This document shows, one piece after another, positions 7,656 through 15,500 of a stretch of DNA of 23,235 bases; within the stretch, counting starts at the first letter, position 1; every line of letters starts with the position of its first letter. The stretch is from JASLBX01 sp036374175 (GTDB lineage Bacteria > Actinomycetota > Actinomycetes > Jiangellales > Jiangellaceae): NCBI GenBank assembly GCA_036374175.1, contig DASUUH010000091.1, positions 1-23,235 of the forward strand, given 5' to 3'. The notes below the pieces were generated by a model. The model saw nothing but the letters and a program-made list of their open reading frames with translations. It searched no databases and was not told where the DNA came from. Position numbers and translations under genes: made by a program.

Positions 7656-8765
7656 CTACGTCGACGACGCATCGCCATCGGCTCGCGACCCGTCGGACTC
7701 GTGCTGCCACCCGGCCGGCAGCACAAGCCCACGCGAGTCCGCCAGCGGCCAGTCCTCACGACTGGGTTCGACGGGCCCCTTGCCGGGCACGTCCTTCCAC
7801 CACCTCACCGGCTTCGGCCTGGGTGGATGGTCACTGAACATCGCGCACGCCTTGGCCACCAACGGCTTGCGGTTCGGATAGGCGTCAGCCCACCCGTAAC
7901 GGAGCAGGTCCAGCCCGAGCCGGCGTAGCTGGAACTCCCTCTCCTGCTGGGCCCGAACGATCTGCGAGGCATCGTCACGGTTGTCGTACTTCAGAGCACC
8001 GTCGGCTTCGTATGCCCACCAGTGCCACGGCAGCAGGCCGTCCAACCTCCACTCCGGTCCGTCGCGGCCCACCCAGGCGTTGGTGACAGGCATCGGCAAG
8101 TTGTACTCGATGAAGGTGAACCGGCCCAGGGTCTCCAGCGGGCTCTCGATCGTCGGTTCGGCGCGCTCGAGGACCCACGCCGCTCTGTTGATGCCCTGCC
8201 AGCGCCGCATGTGCGGTAGGACCCCGGCCAGGTCGAGCCCGCGCCGGGCTGCTTCGTCGGCCACGACGAGCGAGTCCGGCAGCCGGGCCGTCCGCGCCAG
8301 GTCCACAACCGCCCACTCGTCACTGGTCACCAGCAGGCGTCCGAGTTGCCACTGGTGATCCTGCGGGAGGTCCGCCACCAGGACGCGGCCATGTGTTCCG
8401 GTGAACTGCTTACGCCGGTGCCCCTTCGGCCGGATGATGGTCGCCAGCTTGGGTGGCGGGCCGAGGGTCGGAAACTCGCGAATGGCGACACATGCCCACC
8501 CGGTAAGGAAGGAGCCCTCGCCAGCCATGAGGGCGAAAGCCCGCGCTTCCAGCTTGAAACGCTCCCATTTGTCTAGCTTGGCGAACGCCTTGGCGTCTAC
8601 GTACGCGCCGTGAGCCAGCCGCCGGAGCTTGCCGGCCGCCGTGAGCCGCCTCAGCCGACTCTCGGCGATACCAGCCTGCTTCGCGCCGGAGGTCACGAGG
8701 ACGCCCTGGTTGCGGCGCAGCAGCGCACGGATGTCCCGGGGCAGGTCGTCGGGCGGAGTAGTCAT
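7656..8765 (-). CDS. AbiEi-type antitoxin-domain protein with nuclease-like C-terminus
   Basis: The 369-residue protein begins with an AbiEi-like winged helix: DIRALLRRNQGVLVTSGAKQAGIAESRLRRLTAAGKLRRLAHGAYVDA. This is the domain that represses transcription in type IV AbiE toxin-antitoxin systems. Near residues 245-310 there is a pattern like DUF559/Vsr-type PD-(D/E)XK nucleases: EWRLDGLLP, then YEADGALKYD, then EREFQLRRLGLDLLRYGWAD. No AbiEii nucleotidyltransferase toxin is adjacent; such orphan fusions are common in actinobacteria and their function is unknown. The ATG at 8765 is chosen because the conserved domain begins there; the frame is open further upstream to 9110, but that part looks non-coding. 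No good Shine-Dalgarno is visible. Confidence 0.82.
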   Translation of the reverse strand: MTTPPDDLPRDIRALLRRNQGVLVTSGAKQAGIAESRLRRLTAAGKLRRLAHGAYVDAKAFAKLDKWERFKLEARAFALMAGEGSFLTGWACVAIREFPTLGPPPKLATIIRPKGHRRKQFTGTHGRVLVADLPQDHQWQLGRLLVTSDEWAVVDLARTARLPDSLVVADEAARRGLDLAGVLPHMRRWQGINRAAWVLERAEPTIESPLETLGRFTFIEYNLPMPVTNAWVGRDGPEWRLDGLLPWHWWAYEADGALKYDNRDDASQIVRAQQEREFQLRRLGLDLLRYGWADAYPNRKPLVAKACAMFSDHPPRPKPVRWWKDVPGKGPVEPSREDWPLADSRGLVLPAGWQHESDGSRADGDASST

Positions 8766-9264
8766 GGCGATCAGCGTGCCGCCAGCACAAGACCGAACCG
8801 CCGCGCGCGCATCGATTTGTGGATAACCCGGCGGCTGGCAGCCGGGGTGTGGACAACGTCCAGCGTTTTCGGGTCGTGGTCGCTGCCAGCACCCGTGTGC
8901 CGCATGTGACCTTGCCAGGAATTCCACTCCTCGCTGATCCAACCGCCGGGCAAGAGCCCGAATCGCCATGATCACCGACGGTTCGATCAGCAAGGAGCGG
9001 TTTTCCTGGCGTGATCGTTTGGCACCGCGCCGGCCGTTGGCGTTGTCCCTCGCCTGCGTGCATTGGCGGGGACCGGAGGCAGCGGCATAGCCTGGCACCG
9101 ACACCGGCACGACAGCGAGCGAGGTTGCGCATGGCGTTCGATATCGGTCAGCACACCAATCGAGCGTTTGCGATCACGCCAACCGACACCCTCGCCACCC
9201 TGCCTGGCCTTGAGAGGCGGCGGATAGTGTCGACAGCCATGGCGACCTTCGGGGTGATCCGCTC
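8766..9264. other. 499-base stretch without a convincing gene
   Basis: No ORF here has plausible composition or a recognisable domain. The upstream part of the AbiEi-like frame and a rightward frame at 9011-9268 are open but look like chance. A GGGGTGAT Shine-Dalgarno precedes the ATG at 9265, and TAGTGT at 9225-9230 is a weak -10 candidate for the following operon without a matching -35. The region must contain the promoter of the lipid operon unless that lies further upstream. Confidence 0.5.
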
Positions 9265-11583
9265 ATGAGTGACTACCTGGACGGCAAGCACGTTCTGCTC
9301 ACGGGAGTTACCGGATTCCTCGGGCAAGCCACCCTCGAGAAACTGCTGTCGGCGTATCCGAACACGCGAATCTCGGTGCTGATCCGCCCCAAGGGCAGTC
9401 AGCCAGCGGCCAACCGACTCCCCGGCCTGCTGCGCAAGGACGTGTTCAAGAACTGGCGCGAGCGGGTCGGCGACGAGGTGGCGCAGCAGACGGTCGCCGA
9501 CCACGTCACGGTGGTCGAAGGCGACCTCGGTGACGACCAGCCGCCACAACTCCCAGGCGATCTCGACGTGGTCGTGCACAGCGCGTCGATCGTCTCCTTC
9601 GACCCACCGATCGACGACGCGTTTCGCACCAACGTCGTCGGGGTCACGCGCCTCTACGACGCGATCAAGGCGTCCGGCAGCGACCCCCACGTCGTGCACA
9701 TCTCGACCGCGTACGTTGCCGGCGTTCGAAAGGGCGTCGTCCACGAAGCGCCGCTGGTCCACGACGTCGACTGGCGCGCCGAGGTCGCAGCAGCGGCCAG
9801 TGCCCGGGCCGAAGTCGAGATCCAGTCCAGGCGTCCAGAGATCCTGCGCAAGGCGATGGACGCGGCGCAGGCGCGGCACGGCAAGGCCGGCCCGCAGGCC
9901 GTCGTCCAGGCCGCCGAACCGTCCCGGCGCGAGTGGGTAGAAGAGCGGCTGGTCGACTACGGCCGCACTCGCGCGCAGAGCCTCGGCTGGCCGGATGTCT
10001 ACACGCTGACCAAGGCACTTGGCGAACGGGCCGCCGAGGAGCTGTGGGGCCAAGCAGGGCACCGGCTGTCGATCCTGCGACCGGCCATCGTCGAAAGCTC
10101 CTTGGCACACCCGTACCCGGGGTGGATCGACGGGTTCAAGATGGCCGACCCGCTGATCCTCGCGTACGGCCGCGGCATCCTGCCGGAGTTTCCCGGCCTG
10201 CCGGACAGCGTCCTCGACCTGATCCCCGTCGACTTCGTCGTCAACGCAACGCTCGCCGCAGCGGCCAGCCCACCGGAACCCGGAGAACCCCAGTACTTCC
10301 ACGTCAGTTCCGGTGCCCGCAATCCGCTGCCGTTCCGGGCCATGTACGAACACGTCTACGACTACTTCCGGCGCCACCCGATGCCGGACTCCGAACGCGG
10401 CCACATCCAGGTTCCGGCCTGGCGCTTTCCCGGTAGCACCCAGGTGCTGCGGATGCTGCGGACCGGCGAGAAGGCGGTTGAGTACGCCGAGCGAGCGTTG
10501 CTGCACATCCCGGCCAACGACCGGACTCGCCAGTGGCAGAGCGAGGTGCACCGCCGGCAGCAAGAGCTCGAGGTGCTGCGCAAATACGCCGACCTCTACC
10601 AGGCCTACACGCAGGCCGAGGTCATCTACGACGACCGCCGCACGCTCGCGCTGCACCGCTCGCTGCCGCCCGACCGGCAGACCGACCACGGTTTCGACTC
10701 GGCGGTCATTGACTGGGAGCACTACCTCCAGGAGGTCCACTACCCGAGCGTCACTGAGCTGATGCGCTCGTTCTCCGGACGCCCGCGAGGCAAGGGCAAG
10801 ACGGCCAGTGCACTGCCGCAGTCCAACGACGCCGCCGCGGTGTTCGACCTGGAAGGCACGGTCGTCGCCTCCAACACCGTCGAGCAGTACGTGTGGACCC
10901 GGCTGGCCAGCCTGCCGCGTTCGCAGTGGCCGCACGAGTTCAGCGACCTGCTGCGCAATCTGCCGCGGTATCTGCGGGCCGAGCGTCGCGACAGGGGCGA
11001 TTTCATCCGGACCTTCATGCGCCGGTACGAAGGAGTGGACGAAGCCGAGTTGCGCCGCCTCGTCGAGGACTCGATCGGCGACGCCCTACTGCAACGTGCC
11101 ATGCCCGAGGCGATCCGGCGGATCCGCGCTCACCGGGCGGCCGGCCACCGCACCGTACTGATCACCGGCACGATCGACATCCTGGTCGAGCCGATCGCGC
11201 CGCTGTTCGACGAGGTCGTCGCCGGACGGATGCACAGCCGCGACGGCGTGTGGACGGGTTATTTGGACCGTCCGCCCCTGGTGGACGAGGCGCGTGCAGC
11301 CTGGCTGAAAGGTTACGCGGAGACGGCCGGCATCGACCTGGCTCAGTCGTACGCCTACGGCGACAGCCACTCCGACCGGGCGTGGCTGGAGCTGGTGGGC
11401 CACCCGCAGGCGGTCAACCCGGACGCCCCGCTGTACCGGCACGCCAAACGCAAGCGCTGGCAGATCCACAGTTGGGGCACGCACACCCGCGGGCGGCTCG
11501 CCGCATTGTCCGGAGTCGTGGCGCTGCCCGGGAATGGCGCATCACCTGCCGGCCCGTCGAGCCCGCTGGAGGTGACCCGGTGA
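9265..11583 (+). CDS. Fatty acyl-CoA reductase fused to HAD-IB phosphatase domain
   Basis: The 772-residue protein has three parts. Residues about 8-330 form an extended SDR domain of the male-sterility/FAR type, with the NAD(P)-binding VLLTGVTGFLGQATLEKLL, ISTAYVAG near residue 147, and the catalytic YTLTK (Tyr246, Lys250). Residues about 405-510 resemble the FAR C-terminal domain (YTQAEVIYDDRRTLALHRSL, FDSAVIDWEHYL). Residues about 525-740 are a HAD hydrolase: AVFDLEGTVV with nucleophile Asp528 and Glu530 in place of the usual second Asp, LITGT, and GDSHSD. FARs reduce acyl-CoA to fatty aldehyde or alcohol using NADPH; HAD-IB members remove phosphate. The next gene overlaps by four bases (GTGA). 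The exact substrate of either domain is unknown. Confidence 0.9.
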   Translation: MSDYLDGKHVLLTGVTGFLGQATLEKLLSAYPNTRISVLIRPKGSQPAANRLPGLLRKDVFKNWRERVGDEVAQQTVADHVTVVEGDLGDDQPPQLPGDLDVVVHSASIVSFDPPIDDAFRTNVVGVTRLYDAIKASGSDPHVVHISTAYVAGVRKGVVHEAPLVHDVDWRAEVAAAASARAEVEIQSRRPEILRKAMDAAQARHGKAGPQAVVQAAEPSRREWVEERLVDYGRTRAQSLGWPDVYTLTKALGERAAEELWGQAGHRLSILRPAIVESSLAHPYPGWIDGFKMADPLILAYGRGILPEFPGLPDSVLDLIPVDFVVNATLAAAASPPEPGEPQYFHVSSGARNPLPFRAMYEHVYDYFRRHPMPDSERGHIQVPAWRFPGSTQVLRMLRTGEKAVEYAERALLHIPANDRTRQWQSEVHRRQQELEVLRKYADLYQAYTQAEVIYDDRRTLALHRSLPPDRQTDHGFDSAVIDWEHYLQEVHYPSVTELMRSFSGRPRGKGKTASALPQSNDAAAVFDLEGTVVASNTVEQYVWTRLASLPRSQWPHEFSDLLRNLPRYLRAERRDRGDFIRTFMRRYEGVDEAELRRLVEDSIGDALLQRAMPEAIRRIRAHRAAGHRTVLITGTIDILVEPIAPLFDEVVAGRMHSRDGVWTGYLDRPPLVDEARAAWLKGYAETAGIDLAQSYAYGDSHSDRAWLELVGHPQAVNPDAPLYRHAKRKRWQIHSWGTHTRGRLAALSGVVALPGNGASPAGPSSPLEVTR

Positions 11584-12929
11584 TCCTGTCGCTGCAGTAC
11601 CAGCGGTCGCCGGCGCGGTACCTGGCGTCGAAGGGCATCACGTCCACCAAACCCGGCCGGCGGTTCGCGGGCATGGTGGCGGGCAACATCTCACCGCTGC
11701 GGCTGGTCAATCTGCCGGCCCCGGACCTGCCCGGCGAGGGCTGGACTCGGGTTGTGCCCATGCTGTCCGGCATCTGCGGTTCCGACCTCGGGCTGTTGAC
11801 CGGGCAGTCCTCGCCGTACCTGTCGCCGGTCACGTCGATGCCGTTCGTGCCGGGTCACGAGGTGGTCGGCGAGACGTTGGACGAGGTTCCGGGCGTTCCC
11901 GCAGGCAGCCGGGTGGTGCTGGATCCGGTCCTCTCGTGCGAGCCCCGCGGCACCAAGCTGTGCAGGTGGTGCACCGCAGGCCAGCACAGCCGGTGCGACC
12001 ACATCACCACCGGACGGATCGCCGCAGGCCTGCAGACCGGCTTCTGCGCCGATACCGGTGGCGGCTGGAGCCGCCGGTTCGTGGCGCACCACAGCCAACT
12101 GCACGTAATCCCAGACGAGCTGACCAACGAGCGCGCAGTGCTGGTCGAGCCGCTGGCCTGTGCCGTCCACTCGGTGCGGCGGGTACAGGTGCCGGCCACC
12201 TCGACAGTGGCCGTCATCGGCGCCGGCACCGTCGGCCTGATGACCCTCCTGGCCCTGAAGGAACTCGCGCCGGACGTCCCGGTGCACGTTGTCGCCAAGC
12301 ACAAGCACCAGCAGGACCGCGCCCTCGCACTCGGCGCAGCCGCAGTTCACCAACCGGACCGCGCGACGCGCGCCATCCGCCGGACGACGACGGCGCGGAT
12401 GCACGTGCCGGAGTTCGGCAGCGAATTCCTGCTCGGCGGCGTCGACATCGTGTTCGAGTGCACCGGAGGCGCCACTGGACTCGACACCGCACTGCGCCTG
12501 GCGCGGGCGGGCGGCACGGTCGTGGTATCCGGCATGCCGTCCGGCAGCGTCGACCTGACGCCCCTGTGGTTCCGCGAGCTGACTCTCGTCGGTGCCTACG
12601 CCAGCGGCCAGGCGGACGCGGAAACTCGGGTCGGGGACGACGACGCCCAGCCGGACGCGGAAAGTCGATCTCGGGACGGCGGTCGGGGTGTGGTCGGGCG
12701 TAAAAAGGCGAGCGAGGAACGAGCGAGCCTCGGGCGGGACCGGCGTCCCGAGATCGACGGCTCACCGACCGACTTCCACATCGCCATGTCACTCGCCGCA
12801 TCGGCCCCGCTAGACGACTGGGTCGAACCGCCGTACCCACTACGCCGCTGGCGGGAGGCGCTCGCCCACGCCATCGACGCCGGCAAACTCGGCAGCGTCA
12901 AGATCGCCTTCGCTCCGGGAAAGGACTGA
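11580..12929 (+). CDS. Zinc-dependent medium-chain alcohol dehydrogenase with an in-frame insertion
   Basis: The 449-residue protein is an MDR/zinc alcohol dehydrogenase. Catalytic-zinc motifs are GICGSD (Cys66) and GHE (His93). A cysteine-rich segment CEPRGTKLCRWCTAGQHSRC probably binds structural zinc, and VIGAGTVGLMTL (GxGxxG from residue 214) binds NAD(P). It is longer than usual because residues about 345-393 are a hydrophilic, charged insertion (QADAETRV to RRPEIDG) between LTLVGAYASG and TDFHIAMSLAA, encoded by a palindromic DNA element. The reading frame is kept, so the protein may still fold. Within the operon it probably interconverts alcohol and aldehyde or ketone forms of a lipid intermediate. 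The GTG start overlaps the FAR-HAD stop. Confidence 0.88.
   Translation: MILSLQYQRSPARYLASKGITSTKPGRRFAGMVAGNISPLRLVNLPAPDLPGEGWTRVVPMLSGICGSDLGLLTGQSSPYLSPVTSMPFVPGHEVVGETLDEVPGVPAGSRVVLDPVLSCEPRGTKLCRWCTAGQHSRCDHITTGRIAAGLQTGFCADTGGGWSRRFVAHHSQLHVIPDELTNERAVLVEPLACAVHSVRRVQVPATSTVAVIGAGTVGLMTLLALKELAPDVPVHVVAKHKHQQDRALALGAAAVHQPDRATRAIRRTTTARMHVPEFGSEFLLGGVDIVFECTGGATGLDTALRLARAGGTVVVSGMPSGSVDLTPLWFRELTLVGAYASGQADAETRVGDDDAQPDAESRSRDGGRGVVGRKKASEERASLGRDRRPEIDGSPTDFHIAMSLAASAPLDDWVEPPYPLRRWREALAHAIDAGKLGSVKIAFAPGKD
12613..12758. repeat. Palindromic repeat element inserted in frame in the alcohol dehydrogenase gene
   Basis: Arms at 12664-12684 and 12738-12758 are inverted repeats matching at 20 of 21 positions, separated by 53 bases. 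Immediately left is a 12-bp direct repeat CGGACGCGGAAA at 12613-12624 and 12652-12663; the second copy abuts the left arm. The central part contains GAGCGAG twice around GAAC. The whole stretch replaces what should be a short surface loop in the protein. The structure resembles small non-autonomous palindromic elements such as the Rickettsia palindromic elements, which also insert in frame. No second copy is present in this window. Confidence 0.7.
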
Positions 12930-12933
12930 AATC

Positions 12934-14511
12934 ATGAGCAGACCAGGGTTCGTCCTCTCCGTCGACGAGCGCACCCCGCCGCTGCTAGTCCACCAGGGAG
13001 AAGGCTTCCGGCTCGAACGGCTGCCGCTCGGCACCAACGTGATCTACCCGCCCGACTCGCTGCCTGGTATCCGCAATCTCGACGCCGAGATCGCGCGGGC
13101 GATCCACAATCCCATCGGCATTGAACCACTGCCCGAGCTGCTCAAGCCTGGCATGCGCCTGACGGTCGTCTTCGACGACCTGTCGCTGCCGCTGCCACCG
13201 ATGCAGACGCCGGACGTGCGTCAACGGGTAGTCGAGCAGGTTCTCGAGTTGGCCGCCCGAGCCGGCGTCGACGACGTCGAGTTGATCGCCGCCAACTCAC
13301 TACACCGGCGGATGACCCCGGCCGAGCTCAAGCGCGTCGTCGGCGAGCGCGTGTTCCGCTCGTTCTTCCCGGACCACCTGGGCAACCACGATGCCGAGGA
13401 TCGCGACAACCTGGTCGAGATCGGCAAGACCGAACATGGCGAAGTGGTCGAGCTGAACCGCCGCGCCATGGAAAGCGACCTGGTGGTCTACGTCAACATC
13501 ACGCTCACCGCGATGAGCGGCGGGCCGAAGTCGCTGTCGGTAGGCCTGGCGAGCTACCGCAGCCTCCGCCACCACCACAACGTGCACACCCTGCGGCATT
13601 CGCGCTCGTTCAACGACCCGCCGAACTCGGCCATGCACCACTCGTACGAGCGGATGAAGGATCTGATCGGCGAGCACGTCAAGGTCTTCCAGATCGAGAC
13701 GACCGTCAACAACGACACGTTCCCGTCGTCCATGGGTTTTCTCAACAAGCGCGAGTGGGAGTGGAACCTCGCCGACCAGGCCGCGTACGTCGCCGTGAAA
13801 CGAGGCAACGAACTGCTGCCGGCGCGAGCGCGCCGCAAGATCTGGCAGTCGACCCTGGCGCCGTACGGGGTGACGGGCGTGAACGCCGGCGTGCCGTCGC
13901 AGGTCCACCCGATCACGCTGGCCAACGTCCACCGCCAGCAACTTACTGAGGTGGACGGCCAGGCCGACGTGGCGATCTTCGGGCTGCCCTACATCTGCCC
14001 GTACAACGTCAACTCGATCATGAATCCGATCCTGGTGATGTCGCTCGGGCTCGGCTACTTCTTCAACCTCTACAAGAACAAGCCGATCGTCCGGCAGGGC
14101 GGGACGGCGATCTTCTACCATCCGGTGCCGCACGAGTTCCATCCCGTGCACCACCCGAGCTACATCGACTTCTTCGACGAGATCCTGACCGAGTCCACCG
14201 ACCCGGTCGTGCTGGAGACCAAGTACGAGGAGCAGTTCGCCACCGATCCCTGGTATGTCCAGCTCTACCGCAAGAGCTACGCCTACCACGGCGTGCACCC
14301 GTTCTACATGTGGTACTGGGGCGCGCACGCACTCGAGCACCTCGGTGAGGTGATCTTCGTCGGCGGTAATCGAAAGACGACGGCCCGGATGGGGTTCAAG
14401 GCAGCGTCCACCCTCGCCGACGCGCTGGAGATCGCGTCGCACACCGTCGGGCGATCGCCGACGATCACGTACCAGCACACTCCGCCGCTGGTGATGGCGG
14501 ACGTGCGGTGA
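12934..14511 (+). CDS. Divergent LarA-like protein (lactate racemase domain, DUF2088)
   Basis: The 525-residue protein has the LarA N-terminal domain. LarA enzymes use the nickel-pincer cofactor (NPN) to racemise or epimerise 2-hydroxyacids by hydride transfer. Comparison with Lactobacillus LarA: His108 corresponds to His124 (NSLHRRMT), the cofactor-attaching Lys184 to Lys199 (SGGPK), and nickel ligand His200 to His215 (HHHN), with the same 16-residue Lys-His spacing. However, His174 corresponds to Ile189, and substrate-binding Arg75 to Leu85 (FDDLSLP). It is therefore unlikely to be a simple hydroxyacid racemase. The C-terminal half is rich in Tyr, His and Trp and is not recognised. The ATG lies four bases after the dehydrogenase stop, with GGAAAGGA at 12918-12925. 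No larB, larC or larE is in the window. Confidence 0.8.
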   Translation: MSRPGFVLSVDERTPPLLVHQGEGFRLERLPLGTNVIYPPDSLPGIRNLDAEIARAIHNPIGIEPLPELLKPGMRLTVVFDDLSLPLPPMQTPDVRQRVVEQVLELAARAGVDDVELIAANSLHRRMTPAELKRVVGERVFRSFFPDHLGNHDAEDRDNLVEIGKTEHGEVVELNRRAMESDLVVYVNITLTAMSGGPKSLSVGLASYRSLRHHHNVHTLRHSRSFNDPPNSAMHHSYERMKDLIGEHVKVFQIETTVNNDTFPSSMGFLNKREWEWNLADQAAYVAVKRGNELLPARARRKIWQSTLAPYGVTGVNAGVPSQVHPITLANVHRQQLTEVDGQADVAIFGLPYICPYNVNSIMNPILVMSLGLGYFFNLYKNKPIVRQGGTAIFYHPVPHEFHPVHHPSYIDFFDEILTESTDPVVLETKYEEQFATDPWYVQLYRKSYAYHGVHPFYMWYWGAHALEHLGEVIFVGGNRKTTARMGFKAASTLADALEIASHTVGRSPTITYQHTPPLVMADVR

Positions 14512-14524
14512 GGACGGCCGGCTG

Positions 14525-15457
14525 ATGGGTATCCGCGACGAGATCCAACTGCTCCGCCACGGCAGGGACTGGCGTGGGCGTTCGACTGTGCCGCGCTCGG
14601 CTGACCCGTACGTGCTGGACGACGGCGAGCGCGAGTTCCCGACCGACTGGGCCCGCACCCGCCCAGGGCGGGTCGCCCGCTCGGTGCTGCAACGGGGTTT
14701 GCTCAAACCGGTGACGTGGAGCCAGACCCGGCCCGTCGTCGAGGGCGTGGAGTACCTGGAGAACCTGCGCGGTCCGGTGGTCTTCGTCGCCAACCACTCC
14801 TCGCACCTGGACGCACCCCTGATCGTCGGATCCGTTCCACGCCGGTTCGCGGACAAGCTGGCCGTGGGGGCCGCCGCCGACTACTTCTTCGACGCCCGCT
14901 GGCGGGCCGTCGCGTCGGCGCTGTTCTTCAACACGTTCCCGGTCGAGCGGCATGGCCAGCGCCGGCTGCGCTCGCTCGCGGTCGAACTGCTGGACGAAGG
15001 GTGGAGTCTGCTGCTCTTCCCTGAGGGCACCCGCTCGGAGGACGGCTGGATGAGCGCGTTCAAGTCCGGGACGGCCCAGTTATGTGTCAGCCGGGGCGTG
15101 CCGGTCGTGCCGATCGCCATCCGCGGTGCCTACGCGGCGATGCCGCGCGGGCGGAACTGGCCCGTGCCGGGACGGCCGCGGATCGCCGTGCGGTACGGCC
15201 GCCCGCTCATTCCCGTCGAGGGTGAGGGGTTCCGCGAGCTGCGTGAGCGAATGATGCGCGCGGTCGCTCGGCTTAACTCGGAGGAAGATCTCGGCTGGTA
15301 CGGCGCCCTGCGGGCCGACGCCGACGACACGCTGCCGCTACCGACGCGGCGTCAGACGGCCGGATCGCAGGCCGTCCCGCCGCCCGGCTGGCGGCGCATC
15401 TGGGAGTCCACCCGCCCGCTCGAAGACCGTCGCCGCCGCCGGGTCTGGACCTGGTAA
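14525..15457 (+). CDS. PlsC-type 1-acylglycerol-3-phosphate acyltransferase
   Basis: The 310-residue protein has the glycerolipid acyltransferase motifs: NHSSHLD, the catalytic HX4D pair (His91, Asp96), and FPEGTRSEDG (Glu167), which contacts the phosphate of the acceptor, then VPVVPIAIRGAY. It should transfer an acyl chain from acyl-CoA or acyl-ACP to a lysophospholipid-like acceptor at the membrane. In mycobacteria the PlsC relative carries a HAD phosphatase domain on the same chain; here a HAD domain sits on the FAR protein four genes upstream in the operon. The C-terminus is Arg-rich and ends RRRRVWTW. The ATG at 14525 follows GAGGAC by about ten bases. It is the last gene of the operon and converges on the next. 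Confidence 0.9.
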   Translation: MGIRDEIQLLRHGRDWRGRSTVPRSADPYVLDDGEREFPTDWARTRPGRVARSVLQRGLLKPVTWSQTRPVVEGVEYLENLRGPVVFVANHSSHLDAPLIVGSVPRRFADKLAVGAAADYFFDARWRAVASALFFNTFPVERHGQRRLRSLAVELLDEGWSLLLFPEGTRSEDGWMSAFKSGTAQLCVSRGVPVVPIAIRGAYAAMPRGRNWPVPGRPRIAVRYGRPLIPVEGEGFRELRERMMRAVARLNSEEDLGWYGALRADADDTLPLPTRRQTAGSQAVPPPGWRRIWESTRPLEDRRRRRVWTW

Positions 15458-15500
15458 TTTCCCGTCGATGCTCAATGCTCCGCCGCAACCATCTCAGAGG

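Noticed and set aside
8766..9110. N-terminal extension of the AbiEi-like protein to 9110
   Set aside because: The added residues show no domain and poor coding character; the conserved winged helix begins at the ATG at 8765.
9008..9180. Inverted repeat GGCGTGATCG (9008-9017) and CGATCACGCC (9171-9180)
   Set aside because: Ten bases separated by about 150 is expected by chance in GC-rich DNA, and nothing element-like lies between.
9148..10935. 595-codon open frame on the minus strand
   Set aside because: It is antisense to the FAR-HAD gene, whose domains and motifs are unambiguous; long antisense frames are normal in GC-rich coding DNA.
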